A stretch of 64,000 nt of DNA, taken from the NCBI GenBank assembly GCA_001599595.1, contig BCHH01000008.1:2602526-2666525 (forward strand), read 5' to 3'. The notes under the pieces are model-generated. The model saw only the letters and a list, made by a program, of their open reading frames with translations. It made no database searches and was not told where the DNA came from. A program made the translations under genes and the position numbers. Positions 33,660 to 44,471 of this stretch are shown here, one piece after another. The first letter of the stretch is position 1. Each line of letters begins with the position of its first letter. Source of the stretch: Beverwykella pulmonaria (lineage: Eukaryota > Ascomycota > Dothideomycetes > Pleosporales > Melanommataceae).

Positions 33660-35987
33660 ATGTGGGGAAGCAATGCCCTCAGGTTGAGGAGTGGACTTTG
33701 TGCAGTCCCCCGCTGCGGAACCCAGACGAGATGGAATAGCTCTATGAGCGCTGTGAGTGAGGGCGAATTCCTCCAAGCATGGCAGAGTGTGTATCCACGG
33801 TCCAAATGGAGGGCCAATGACCTTATAGGTAGGGTCTGGCATGCTGCTATTCTACATGGGACCGTGGATACTGACTTCTGCACTAGGGCTTGCCGTCAGT
33901 GGCGGCGTTGACTCTATGGCTCTGGCTACCTTGTACTCAAAGGCTCGCCTGAATAATGGTCATCTACCAAAAGCCCATGGAATCATCATCGACCACAAAA
34001 GTCGCCCCGAGAGCTCTGAAGAGGCGGAATGGGTAGCTAAGCAACTTCGCGAGAAGCGTGAGCTAGTTCCCCACGTGAAATCTGGGCTCACGACTGATAG
34101 GTCGTAGTTGGCATAGACTCGACCATAGTTCCTCTCAGATGGCCTAGCAGTTACGAAATGGATGAGGTTTCCACTGCCCGTGTCGAAAAAGCCGTCGCTT
34201 CGAATTTTGAATCCGAAGCCCGTCGTCTCAGATACCAGGCCCTAGGGCGATTGTGCAGAGACAAGGGCGTGAACTCCATTGTGACGGCACATCATCGTAA
34301 TGATCAGGCCGAAACTTTACTCATGAGACTCATGGAAAAAAAATGGAGATCTGGACTGCAGGGCATAATGCCCGTGCAGTGGATCCCCGAATGCTACGGA
34401 ATGCACGGGATTCATCACAGCGGGAATGCTGGTCGTCCCAGCCCGACCTTACCAATGCTTGTGGAAAAAGGAGGTATTCAAATCCTTCGTCCACTACTTG
34501 GGTTCGACAAAAGCCGTCTCATTGCAACATGTGAAGAACACGAAACCCCTTGGGCAGAAGATGTAACGAATAAGATACCTACATTAACGGCACGCAATTC
34601 AATACGGTATGTAATAAAGCATCACAAACTGCCTGCCGCACTGTCCAAGGAGTCGCTCCTGTCTCTTTCTGTGTACATGCGGGAGCGCATCGCATCTCAC
34701 CGAGAGACTGCAAATTATCTCTTCGATAACTGTCCTCTACGACTCGACCTCCAAACAGGATCTCTGATTGTCCAATTTCCTCCGGTATCCTCGTTGCTAG
34801 GCCACCCTGTTGTCACTGAATCCGACAAGCACTTTGCAAGGAATACTGCCAGCCTCTTCATAGATCGAATCATAGAGTTGGTGTCCGCAAGGAATAGATC
34901 CGACTCGGTCGGAAAGCTTAGCGTCGCTATTGATAAAATCTATCCTGAACTCTGCACTGACTCCGAACCGCCACCGAAAGTAAGCTTTAGTGTAAGGAGT
35001 GTTGTGTTCCGGCCTTGGGGCAAACCAACACCATTCGCCTCGCCGGACGTATCTCCACATGTACGCGGGAGGGAGTGGCTATTGTATCGGCAGCCCCTCA
35101 GAAGAAATGAGGCACCAAAGTTTCATATCATCGTTCCACCGTTGCGCGCCAACCCCACTGCAGGGGATAAATGGCATCTTTGGGATGGTCGCTACTGGAT
35201 ACAGCTGAAAAACAACGGAGACGAGCCCCTAATAATCCGCCACTTCATGCCAGAAGATATCCTCTCTCTCAACAGGGACGACTCGAAAGCATTAGACGTT
35301 GAACCCAGCCGTGTTCCGCCATCCTACTTCATCAAGGCCACTCTCAACCTCATCAAACACAAAGACTTGCGTCGTGACTTCCCTGGCATATACCGGACCA
35401 ACAAGGATGGCCGCGAGATCCTCGTGGCACTACCTACTTTCAACGCCACAATCGAGATTCCCACATGGACAACACAAGCACCAACGCGCTGTGACATTCG
35501 ATACAAGAAAATCGATCTGGGACTTAGATCACCGGATGAGGTCATCGTGAAAGGCATTTCGAAAACCGACATTGTAAATGAAGCCAGGCAATTGTGGAAG
35601 GACGAGGTGGGTACCAGGAGACTCAAATTTGACCTGAAACTCGTTGACCCCGACCCAAGTCCAGGAGCATATAAGAGGGTATACACCACGTCGGATGAGG
35701 TTGTAATTGTAAAGGGAAAGAAGAATAAGAAGAGGAGGAAGGTCAGAAAGAGCGTAAGGGTCGAGAGTTCGAACGACCCTCTCGCCGAACATATCTGTCG
35801 GACGAACAATTCAACAGATCCAGAATTAGCGAAAGGAATGTCGAAGGTCTTGAGGCACTCGAAAGCGAAAGAGGTGGAGGTTATGGAGAGTAGGGCGATG
35901 TCCGAGGAGGAGAAGGGCGTAGTGAGAAAGATGGACATGCCCACGAAAGGTCCGCTTAACGAGTGGCGTAAGTGGGTCGAGTATTGA
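33660..35987 (+). CDS. tRNA(Ile)-lysidine synthase-like PP-loop ATPase, probably mitochondrial
   Basis: Three exons (33660-33828, 33887-34057, 34108-35987) encode 739 residues. The PP-loop motif AVSGGVDSMAL (Ser61-Ser66 holds SGGVDS) marks an N-type ATP pyrophosphatase. It is followed by HGIIIDHKSRPESSEEA and, further on, by ARRLRYQALGRLC and VTAHHRNDQAETLLMRL, the signature of the TilS/MesJ family. TilS converts the wobble cytidine of tRNA-Ile(CAU) to lysidine, a reaction needed in bacteria and organelles. The start at 33660 gives an Arg-rich, acid-free leader (MWGSNALRLRSGLCAVPRCG) compatible with mitochondrial import; the later ATG at 33744 would lose it. The C-terminal ~350 residues extend well beyond bacterial TilS and end in a basic, Lys-rich part. 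The neighbour hsp10 is also mitochondrial. Confidence 0.88.
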
Positions 35988-36843
35988 TGACTATGTGAGA
36001 GATGATGGAGGAGCAGTGGTTCAACGGCTGCGTGATTGACAAGGAACGTTCCACACAGTCAACTAAACAGACAGGACAGACGAATCACCTCTTCAAACAA
36101 TACAATACCCGCCACGTTGTTTGGAGAACAGTATTGTACTGCTGGAGAAGACTACTGCATTCTCTAATTAAAGCGAGGTCTCGAACAACCAGGATAATGA
36201 TGAAGATGTCTAATGCTACATCGTACCACTATGCCTTCTTCTTCTTTTAATAATGACCAAGTACTACTAAAGGCCATCAATAAGCATGTTCTAAATTCCC
36301 AGAGACCAGCTCACACTATTTGGCTGTTGCAAGAATCTGGGGTGGCAACTCGCATTCTGCTAGAGTGATAAGGAGTGTGATTGTAAATTTCCCTACCGGC
36401 TCTCGACAATAAGAATTCAGTCACGACCGAACGCAAATTTAAGAGAATCATACGAAAATATTGTGCTATGTATTTCATACCTGTCTAAACTCCCGGTTAA
36501 CTAATGCTCCGCGTCCTAGACGGTTTCTAACCTCCAGACCGATGGGAACACGATGTAGCAACCATACAAAGTTAAGTGAAAGGGGGTATTCCTATGATCA
36601 AAGGCGCCCATGCCTACCCATAACCCCGCCCTGTATCTGAAACTCCGCTTGTGAAGACGAAAATAACAGGGACGTTCCATGATCTTGTTTTTGCTCCCGA
36701 TATTGCGCCGTCCATGAACCCACTTTTCATTGAATATTTTCGTAAATCGTACTACGATGCCTTGAATGCGTGTGCCACCTATTTAGTGCTGGCGAGAAGG
36801 AAAAACAGGGGTAAACCAGCCCTACATCTGTCATAAGAAGAGG
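35988..36843. other. Convergent A/T-rich intergenic region
   Basis: About 850 bp lies between two stop codons. Short frames only (82 and 61 codons on the plus strand) without recognisable features. It probably contains the 3' ends of both flanking genes. Confidence 0.45.
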
Positions 36844-38474
36844 TTACAACTTCGTGTCCTGCCTGGTCGAGTCGCTTAGTCTCCTCAGCGGCGAGTGCAA
36901 CGTGGCGCTGGCCCCCGATGGCCTGGAACCCATGCTGGAGCTAGACCCTTGCGTCGCGCTCGAATTAGAGGTTGTGTTACCTCCGGCTCTGCCAGTCGAA
37001 CTGCCGGCAGAATTTGACGTTCCAGTACGCTGTTGTAAAGTCGCGCTCACCAGCCAATGCAATTGCATCCGCATTCCGTTGATGGCCGCATTAGTGTGTA
37101 GCATCTCATCTTTGACGCGTTGATTCTCGTTGATGATCATCATGTTGGTCCGACCTTCGTGTTCCGTCAGAGCATTGGCGATGCGAGTTACCTCGTCTCG
37201 GAGCGAGCTATGGAGTGTAAGGAGGTGGTGGACTTGTGAGTCGAAAGGAGGGGTATGAGACGTATCCTGGCTTGGTGGAACAGGCGGAAATGAAGCTGGC
37301 GGTAAGCGGAAGTCTGGCGTGGGGACAAGAGGCGCGGGCGGAAAGGCATCAGAATTGGCATCCAAGGGATTGGTGACGGGAAAGGACGAGTCGTTGGCGT
37401 TGGTCGGATAGAGCATGTTGGTGATGTTGGAGAGGCCATCTTCAAGTATGCCAACTTTCCTGGCCAATGGCTCCAAGCGAGCCTCAGTCCTCTCGATGCG
37501 GGCTTGCTGGTCCCGGAAATGAGGTGCCATGATTGCCATGGAGCAAGCCTTCTCGTGTTCCACGAGGTCCTCCCGCTTGGCCGTGATGGTGCAACCAACA
37601 AGCGTGCCCTGACAAGGAACAATAGCCTTGGGGCATATGTCTTTGACGTGAGCCTTGACATCAAGACGGAGAAGCTCGACGGAGCAGTGGGGGCACTCGG
37701 TGGCTCGGTTCGGACAGGTGGTCCTCTGGTGGTCCTGTAGGATCACAGTGTTTAGCAATGTCAACAGCGCACCGAAACAACAAGGCCTACCTCAAGATCC
37801 TTCTTCATCATGGAAGTGTGACAGTGCTCGCAGCCCACAGTGTAGTGCAGACAGCCTTTGTGGAAGTCCTTCTGGGAGACGTGCAGGCGGCAATCGTAGT
37901 CCGGGCATTCCACGAGCGTGTACTCGCAGTACAGCATGACGTGATCGTGGACGTTGACTCGCTGGTCGATCCAATCGCAGCCCGACTTCGTGTTGGGACA
38001 CTTGACAACAAGCTCGTCAAGCATCGTCTCGAGGATCTTGGGGACGGGCAGCGGCTCCCTGGCGGTGTCGACCCTGCCTCGACATGTCGGACACGTCTTC
38101 TGGTTGTCCTGCTGGGCGTCCCAGGCGTGGCCCAGACATTCACGGCAGAAGTAGTGCTCGCAGGCGAGCTGGACGGGCTTGTCGAAGGGCGAGTGGCAGA
38201 TGAGGCAGATGAGGTTGCTGTCGCAGGGGGACAGGTACTCGAGCAGGTGGACGTCGGGGGGGAGCTTGGCGATGCGGCTCTTTCGACGCTTCGAAGAGGG
38301 TGAGTGGGAGGCTCTGAGCGCTAACGGTGAAGGACTGCTAGGAGGGCCACCGACCACGAGCAAGTCTGCCGGCCCTGCAGCGACGCTCAGACTCGGGCCC
38401 GCGAGACCTGCATTGCTGGAGGCCCGCGAGCTGCGCCGGTCATTTGGCGGGGGGATGGGTTCGGGCGACGACAT
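36844..38474 (-). CDS. RING and TRAF-type zinc-finger protein
   Basis: Two exons (38474-37791, 37734-36844) give 524 residues. A Ser/Pro-rich N-terminus with the basic patch SKRRKSR precedes a C3HC4 RING finger at about residues 90-131 (CLIC...CEHYFCREC...CPTCR). TRAF-type Cys/His fingers follow (CPNTKSGCDW, VECPDYDC, KGCLHYTVGCEHC, then CPNRATECPHC and CPKAIVPCQG...GC). After these comes a likely helical segment around ARIERTEARLEPLARKVGIL, a Pro-rich linker and a Ser/Thr/Gly-rich tail. The layout suggests a TRAF-like E3 ubiquitin ligase or adaptor; no substrate can be named. The intron is 56 bp and lies within the zinc-finger array. The gene is divergent from syn8, 600 bp away. Confidence 0.88.
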
Positions 38475-39074
38475 GATGAGCGGGCAGGCGAGAGAATTGG
38501 CAGGATGGAATGTCTCTGTTCGCGTAGCTGGCCAGCGAGTGGTGCTGCGGTCAGACTATGGGAACGACGGCGGCGGCGGCGGTAGTGGGAGCGGTGGAGG
38601 AGAGGAGCAGACGGGTGAGGTGTGGTCGCTCTGGCCTTTGGGTAGAGCGACGGGCGGGTTTATATATCAGGCTTTCGCTCAACAGTGGGCGCATGCTCCC
38701 CTCTTAGGCAGGGAGTCGGCGTGTAGTGCTGTGTTGTGCAAATTTCAGACATTGAATGGCATGCGTGGTTGTGGACCTGCTGCGCTGTCGGAGAAGCGTC
38801 CGCCCCAGGCACGCATCACGGGATTGGCCTGCGAGATGCCTGCGGCGTCGTCACCGCCGAACCAGTCGCCAGGCACTCGTCTTTTGGCGCTCTTCACTCC
38901 TGCAACTGTGTATAGCTTGTGTGAATTGTAGATACGTGCCTGTGCTAGCACCCACCGTTCCTTCTCCATCAACTGCGCTCGCTCTAGCGGCAGCCACTTG
39001 GGCTCCCACCTCCCTCCCTCTCTCCTCTCATCCCCTTCCCCGAACGCCCCCATCTCCATCCCACATCCACGGCC
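38475..39074. promoter_or_regulatory. Divergent promoter region of the RING/TRAF gene and syn8
   Basis: These 600 bp separate two divergent start codons. A GGCGGCGGC-type repeat occurs near 38570-38600, just upstream of the RING gene, and a C/T-rich stretch (about 38990-39060) leads into syn8. No further gene was seen. Confidence 0.5.
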
Positions 39075-39929
39075 ATGTCCACAACGAACCCTCCACAGCT
39101 ATTCCTCCTCGCGGACCACATCAAGCTCTCGCTCCTGGAACGCCAGCGAGCCATCTCTCTTAACCTCTCTCCAAATTCACAGGATGGCCAGATATCGCGA
39201 TCCCTGGAGTCTCTGCGCTCGGGCATCGAGTCTCTCGAGTCGCAAGTCGCAGACACAGCAGACGAGTAAGTTTGGTCTCTTCCTATTCACCCAATCCGAA
39301 CACGGTCCTATCGGCCACACCGCCTGCTAACCACCCTTAGGGCCATCACATCACAGCTCCCCCGCCTGCGGTCCCAACTCGCCGAACTGACGTCGCAATT
39401 CACCACCCACACCACCAGTCCTCCCTCGCCCACCCTTACCTCCCCCAACAACCCCTCACTAACCCCCGACTTCGCCGCAGCGCAAAAGAAATCCCGCTCT
39501 GTATCCAAATCCGTGCGCTTTACCGATGCCCCTTCCAGCGACCCGGACCATGACCCCAACCGCGCACAACTCTTCCCCTACCGCGACGACCCGTCCGACT
39601 CAGACATCCCCGACCAGTCCGAACTCTCAAACCAGCAGATCCACGCCTATCACAGCGAGGTGATCCGGGACCAGGATGAACAACTGGATAGACTGGGCCA
39701 GAGCATCGGACGGCAGCGGGAGCTAAGCATGCAGATTGGGGACGAGCTCGAGGGGCAGGTGCTGCTGCTGGATGAGGTGGAGGAGGGCGTTGATCGGCAT
39801 ACGGCGCAGTTTCGACGGGCGAGGGGGAGGTTGGATCGGTTCTCGAAGAAGGCCAAGGAGAATTGGAGTTTGACGATTATTGTAGTGTTGATTGTGATTC
39901 TGGTGCTGTTGATTGTGCTTACGAAATGA
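39075..39929 (+). CDS. syn8: SNARE protein Syn8 (syntaxin-8-like, Qc type)
   Basis: Two exons (39075-39265, 39341-39929) encode 259 residues. The N-terminal part contains a helical segment (ADHIKLSLLERQRAI, SLESLRSGIESLESQV), followed by a Ser/Thr/Pro-rich linker. The SNARE coiled coil starts near VIRDQDEQLDRLGQSIGRQR; the zero-layer Gln sits in ELEGQVLLLDEVE. A single C-terminal membrane anchor (WSLTIIVVLIVILVLLIVLT) ends three bases before the stop, which is a typical tail-anchored SNARE. Syn8 acts in fusion at endosomes and the vacuole as part of a four-helix SNARE bundle. The 75-bp intron has GTAAGT and TTAG borders and keeps phase. Confidence 0.9.
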
Positions 39930-40435
39930 GTGGAGAGAGGAGATGGGATGGGAGGAGCATGGGCGAGATATCAAAGCATTCATGGCGTTTTTTGGGGTTT
40001 TTTTTTGGAGGCGTGTATGTTATGGATTCCACTTTTGTCTCGAGTCTTCGGACTTCTGGACCTCAACACCGTGGGCTTCTTGATGCGGAAGCCCCATCCG
40101 TGAGATCTTCTCTTATTTATGTACAGTTTCAATGTCATATTTCTTATACATTAATCCGCTTCGTCGTAACACTTTGAGGTTGTCCAGATGGAAACATCTC
40201 GGAAACATCGAGTGCTTGAGCAATTGATATGTACGAATAAATCCATTGTTCAAAGCATTGCAGTCGACTGAAGAAATGCTGCCAGGCGTTCTACACCCCT
40301 CTCATGTCTACCCCAGTAACACCATATGCCGTTCACCCACCCATCTTACCCCGTATTATACCATACCACTTCAGTCACTCCTGTCCCATTCAGCCCATGC
40401 CAAATCAAAGCACTTGCCAGAAACTCGCCGCACTA
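39930..40435. other. Convergent 3' intergenic region
   Basis: This 506-bp A/T-rich stretch lies between the stop codons of syn8 (+) and het-C (-). No gene was seen; T-rich runs near 39995-40010 may belong to the syn8 3' end. Confidence 0.45.
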
Positions 40436-43303
40436 CTACCAACTCGTCCCACCATCCTCCCACTTCTTCCCCCCACCCTGCTGCTGCGGCGGCGGCTGGT
40501 TATACCCATCGTAGCCACCCTGATACCCTCCCTGTTGAGGCGGCGGCGGCTGCTGTCCATAACCCCCCTCATACCCTCCCTGAGGCTGCTGATACGGCTC
40601 TCCTCCCACACCACCTTGATAATTCTCATACCCCTGCTGGTACGCCGTCGGCACAGTGTAACTCGGATCTGAGCCCGCGCCCCCAGCAAATTGTCCGTGT
40701 CCGCCCCAGACATCAGAGGCCGGTGCTGCGCTGTACGTAGGGGCTTGATAATGGGCGTATTGCTCGGGCGGATTATACGGTTCTGTGGACCCACCGCCTG
40801 CGTAGGCGGATTGGTATGGCTGGAAGTTACCCCAGGGTTGTGGGGATGGGGGCGCCTGGTACGGGTCGCCGCCGGTAGAGGGGGGGAAATCGTCATCTAA
40901 GTCACGCTTTCCAAAGGCACCGAAACCGGAGATCTTGTTGCCCAGGCCTCCTGGAAGCGTGCCCGCAAAGTTGCCCAAAAGACCGCCAGAGCCGCCGCTG
41001 GAAGGAGGTTGCGAGTGTCCGTATCCGCTGCTGGAGCCGTAACCGCCATGTGCATGTCCTCCCTGAAAAGATTGAGCTCCTGCGGCGCCGTGGCCAGCCG
41101 CGCCGTGCGAATGGTCGTTGTGTCCACTGTGGTTCTTGCCCGCACGGACAGATGTAGAGCTGAGTAAATCGTTCAGGTCATGGCCGTGGTATCGGTCAGC
41201 CCAGGTTTTGACGGCTTCAAACATGTTCCTGTGGACTTCGTTGCGGGGGTCGCGAATCGCCGGGTGGTGGAACACGCTCATACAGTCGTTGAGGACTTGA
41301 TCTACGGGGACATCGGGGTGATCCCAGGCATACACTACACGCGGAGCAACGTACTGCAGGATTACGGTTGCTACCTGGCCTGCGGGTTCATTGAGAATGT
41401 TACTGAAGTGATCTTTTGAGAGCATGCTGTGCGTTGGGTCAGTGCTGTGCGGGTTCGTCCAGACTTCGAATTGATGTTTGGCGGCGGATTCGACGACGGC
41501 AGAGGACCCTTCTTTGAGCTGCTGTGACACAGCGTTGATGACGGGCATGATGAAGGGAGCGAGCAGGGAAAGCACGAAGAGTGTCACACGCTCGGTGATA
41601 GTCTCGATGAGCTTTTCTAGTCCTGGAATCTTTGAAATGATCGCGCTAATGGACTTGACCACTTTGTCCCGGAATTCGAGGATTGGGTAGATTCGTGGGA
41701 TGATGGTTGAGGGGTCTATGTTCGTTCCTGGTATATCTGGGCCAGGAGGTCCGCCAACGGAGCCTGGAGGTGCACTAAAGGTCATGGGCTGTTGAGATTG
41801 TTGGCCGGGGCCGCCAGCGCGAGAACCGGTGTAGTCATCCCAGCCTCCTCCTCCACCTCCACCTCGATGTCCATGGTTTGCAGCCGCCTGAGCATCTGAA
41901 GAAGCTTGTAGAGCCTGCGCTTCCTGAATGAGGCTACCGGTTCCAGGGACCTTGCTAAGCACGTCAGTGAGCGCAGAACAGGCACTGCTTCCACCACCAC
42001 CGCCTTTCGTTCCCGTCACGGCGTCTGCGAGAGCAGTGTTGACCTCGTCGATCTCAGACTGGGTGAAGTGGTCGGTTGCCTCTCCCAACACTGAGTGGAA
42101 GAAATCGACCCCTCCAAAAGTTCCAGTAACAAGCGGATACACATGTTTCCCGCGAATGTTAATCTGGGTCTGGACCCCGGTATGGGGGAACACATTGCTG
42201 AAGCCCATTTCGCGGAGCACGAGTTCAGTGTAGTTAGTGTGCGCTCCAAAGTCTTCCAAACAATGCAGCCCTTGGCCCAGACATCGAAGAGCTTCGGAAA
42301 GATCCTCGTCACGTCCATTTTGACCCGAGGGACCATGCGTGTACAAACGTCCGAAATGTATGGCTCGCGCGAAGGAGTACTTCACATAGCCGGCTGATGT
42401 AGCCCATCCTCCGCGCTCGTTGGCGATGTAGTTCTTCATGCCTGGAGACCATCAACTACTGCATAGGTATATTATCGCAGACCTGGGGAATTCCGCCTAC
42501 CAGTGTCAAGATCAATGTCCAATTCGGCTTGCGAGACAGGGCCACGTAGTCGAGGATCGAACTTGCGGGCGTCGACATTGTCGGCATAATCTTTCTACAT
42601 CTGCTATGAGTACTCGATAGGAGATAAACAGTACAACATTTAACTTACAGGATTATCTACCCCCAAAATTAGTATGAGTAAAGCTTGGAAGACTAAAACT
42701 GCTTACCAATATGTTCTTCAGGTCTGTAAACACCAAGTCTATCCGAAGTGACCTCAAACTCGCCCGTGGCATAACCAAATGACATGAAGGACAGGATCCA
42801 GACGAGGACGCGTATTGTTTCAGCCTTGGCGGAGGTTAGGACTCGGATATGCGGCGCATGAGGAGGAAACTTACTTGAACCTTTGCCAAGGTCGCAGTGT
42901 CGACGGCCTTTCGTTTTCAGCGCGGTCCCTCTCTGGTTATGGAGTCATTCCTTACCTGGCTGTAGTCGCGAAGCCAGTTGCCAAAGTAAACGCGCTGGCC
43001 ACAAGGGTCAGCTTGGGGACCTTGAAAGGCAAAGGGAGGTATCGATCACCTTGATCATTCTCGAGTTCCACTTGTGACCTCGCAGACAGGCAACGGTCGC
43101 GAGCATATCCTCGATGTCTCCATGCCTCCAATTTTTACCTGCCCCGCGTCAGTTTCACATACAACAACAATACGCAGTTCGTACTTACCCTCGACCTTTG
43201 AGATACTCGCAATGTTACCCGCGCCAAACGCCGCCGCTTTGCCAGGCAAAAGCACAAGCGCGACGATGGCGACGAGCAGGAAGTATTTCGCTGATACAGC
43301 CAT
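40436..43303 (-). CDS. het-c: Heterokaryon incompatibility protein Het-C homologue
   Basis: Eight exons (43303-43189, 43138-43050, 42994-42956, 42907-42875, 42824-42707, 42656-42649, 42594-42501, 42441-40436) encode 833 residues. A signal peptide (MAVSAKYFLLVAIVALVLLP) is followed by FGAGNIASISKVEGKNWRHG and the conserved Het-C core (RVYFGNWLRDYSQ, ILSFMSFGYATGEF, GMKNYIANERGGWATSAGYV). A glycine-rich region and a Gln/Pro/Tyr/Gly repeat tail close the protein. In Neurospora, allelic Het-C differences help trigger non-self recognition after hyphal fusion. Exon 6 is only 8 nt (ATAATCCT) and completes DNPKDYADN; without it the frame is lost. I see no HET-domain partner in the window. Confidence 0.93.
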
Positions 43304-44471
43304 ATTGCTTGCAGCGAGCGAAGGTGAGAAAGTGGGGTGTTTGAACGACGAAGCTGGCGAGCGAATCTGTACGAAGAAGCTGCCCTTGTCAAATTGGTCA
43401 TTCGTTGATGACGTTAGGTGGGTAGGTGGCGCAGAACGGCTGTGTGGCTATGTGGCGTCACGACAACCCCTGCCGGACGACCCATGCTGTGAATGCGGAA
43501 ATGGAGCAAGCAGCCATTATTCCTTACTTGAAGCTGAACTTTTAGTTTGATTGTCCTATCTCGATAGCCTCTCTGATACTGCAAGATGCCGGAAAGAGTT
43601 ACATTGTGAGGCGGTGCTGTCACATGAAGCTTACCCCGCCACGATGTACCCCTCCATCAGCGCCCGAGGTGGGATGAACCGCGCTCTTGCGGACCATCAC
43701 TGCGGTCTGGCAGAAGGGCAAATGTATCACTGTAGCTCATAGATTTGTGTTGCAGCTACCAAGAGGTAGTGGAGGCAAGAATTCAACGAGTCTGTGGCTT
43801 TCCATCATGTTTGAGCGTGTTCAGGGGGTGAGTACGACCAGATGGGGTTAGATCAGACAAATCACACACTCTCTCAAAGCTGTTCTTCTGCTCAACTCAC
43901 CACTGTCGACAAGGAGCGACTATTTCGCCTGTAATAGAGTAATAGACAAACGGTGACAAGAACAGGAGACTCGGTTGAGCCTGCTCTGCTCGACGAGGCT
44001 GTACAAGGAGCTAGTGGTTCAGCTGAATCGGCTGAGTGCTTTGCTTGGCATTTAGCTTGACCTCAATCATAGGAGGGTAGCTCTAGGCGGCCGCTTGCTG
44101 CTTTACAGCGTCTAAGCCTTCATATGAGAGCTCCTCCAAGCTCGGATGATCTCCTTCCACCATCACACTGATTCTCCTCATCTTCACTCTTCTCACGCAA
44201 AGCTTCATACTTGACTCCGCTAATCCAAGAAACAACACCGGGCCAGGTGTCGGTGGCAGTTGTGGTCCGAAGACGAGATCGGCTCCCCGAGATACACGAC
44301 AAGATCATCATTCGAGCAGAGCTAACCCTCTGTTTCCTTATTCCTCTCCACATCTCAGCGCATCGTGATATCGTATTTGGAATTTGAGAGCCAGCAGAGT
44401 ACGACGTTGGCCGCTTCGTTCGGTAGGCTACAGTCTCAGCACGCTGCTCTTATATTTCCCTTTTCCACGCC
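43304..44471. promoter_or_regulatory. Divergent intergenic region between het-C and the ankyrin gene
   Basis: This 1.17-kb gap lies between two start codons that face away from each other. It has only short frames (up to about 80 codons on either strand). It must hold both promoters; no specific site could be named. Confidence 0.4.

Noticed and set aside
35324..35944. Minus-strand frame of 206 codons
   Set aside because: Antisense to the conserved tRNA-lysidine synthase-like frame; rich in Ser/Thr/Phe, as expected for a shadow.
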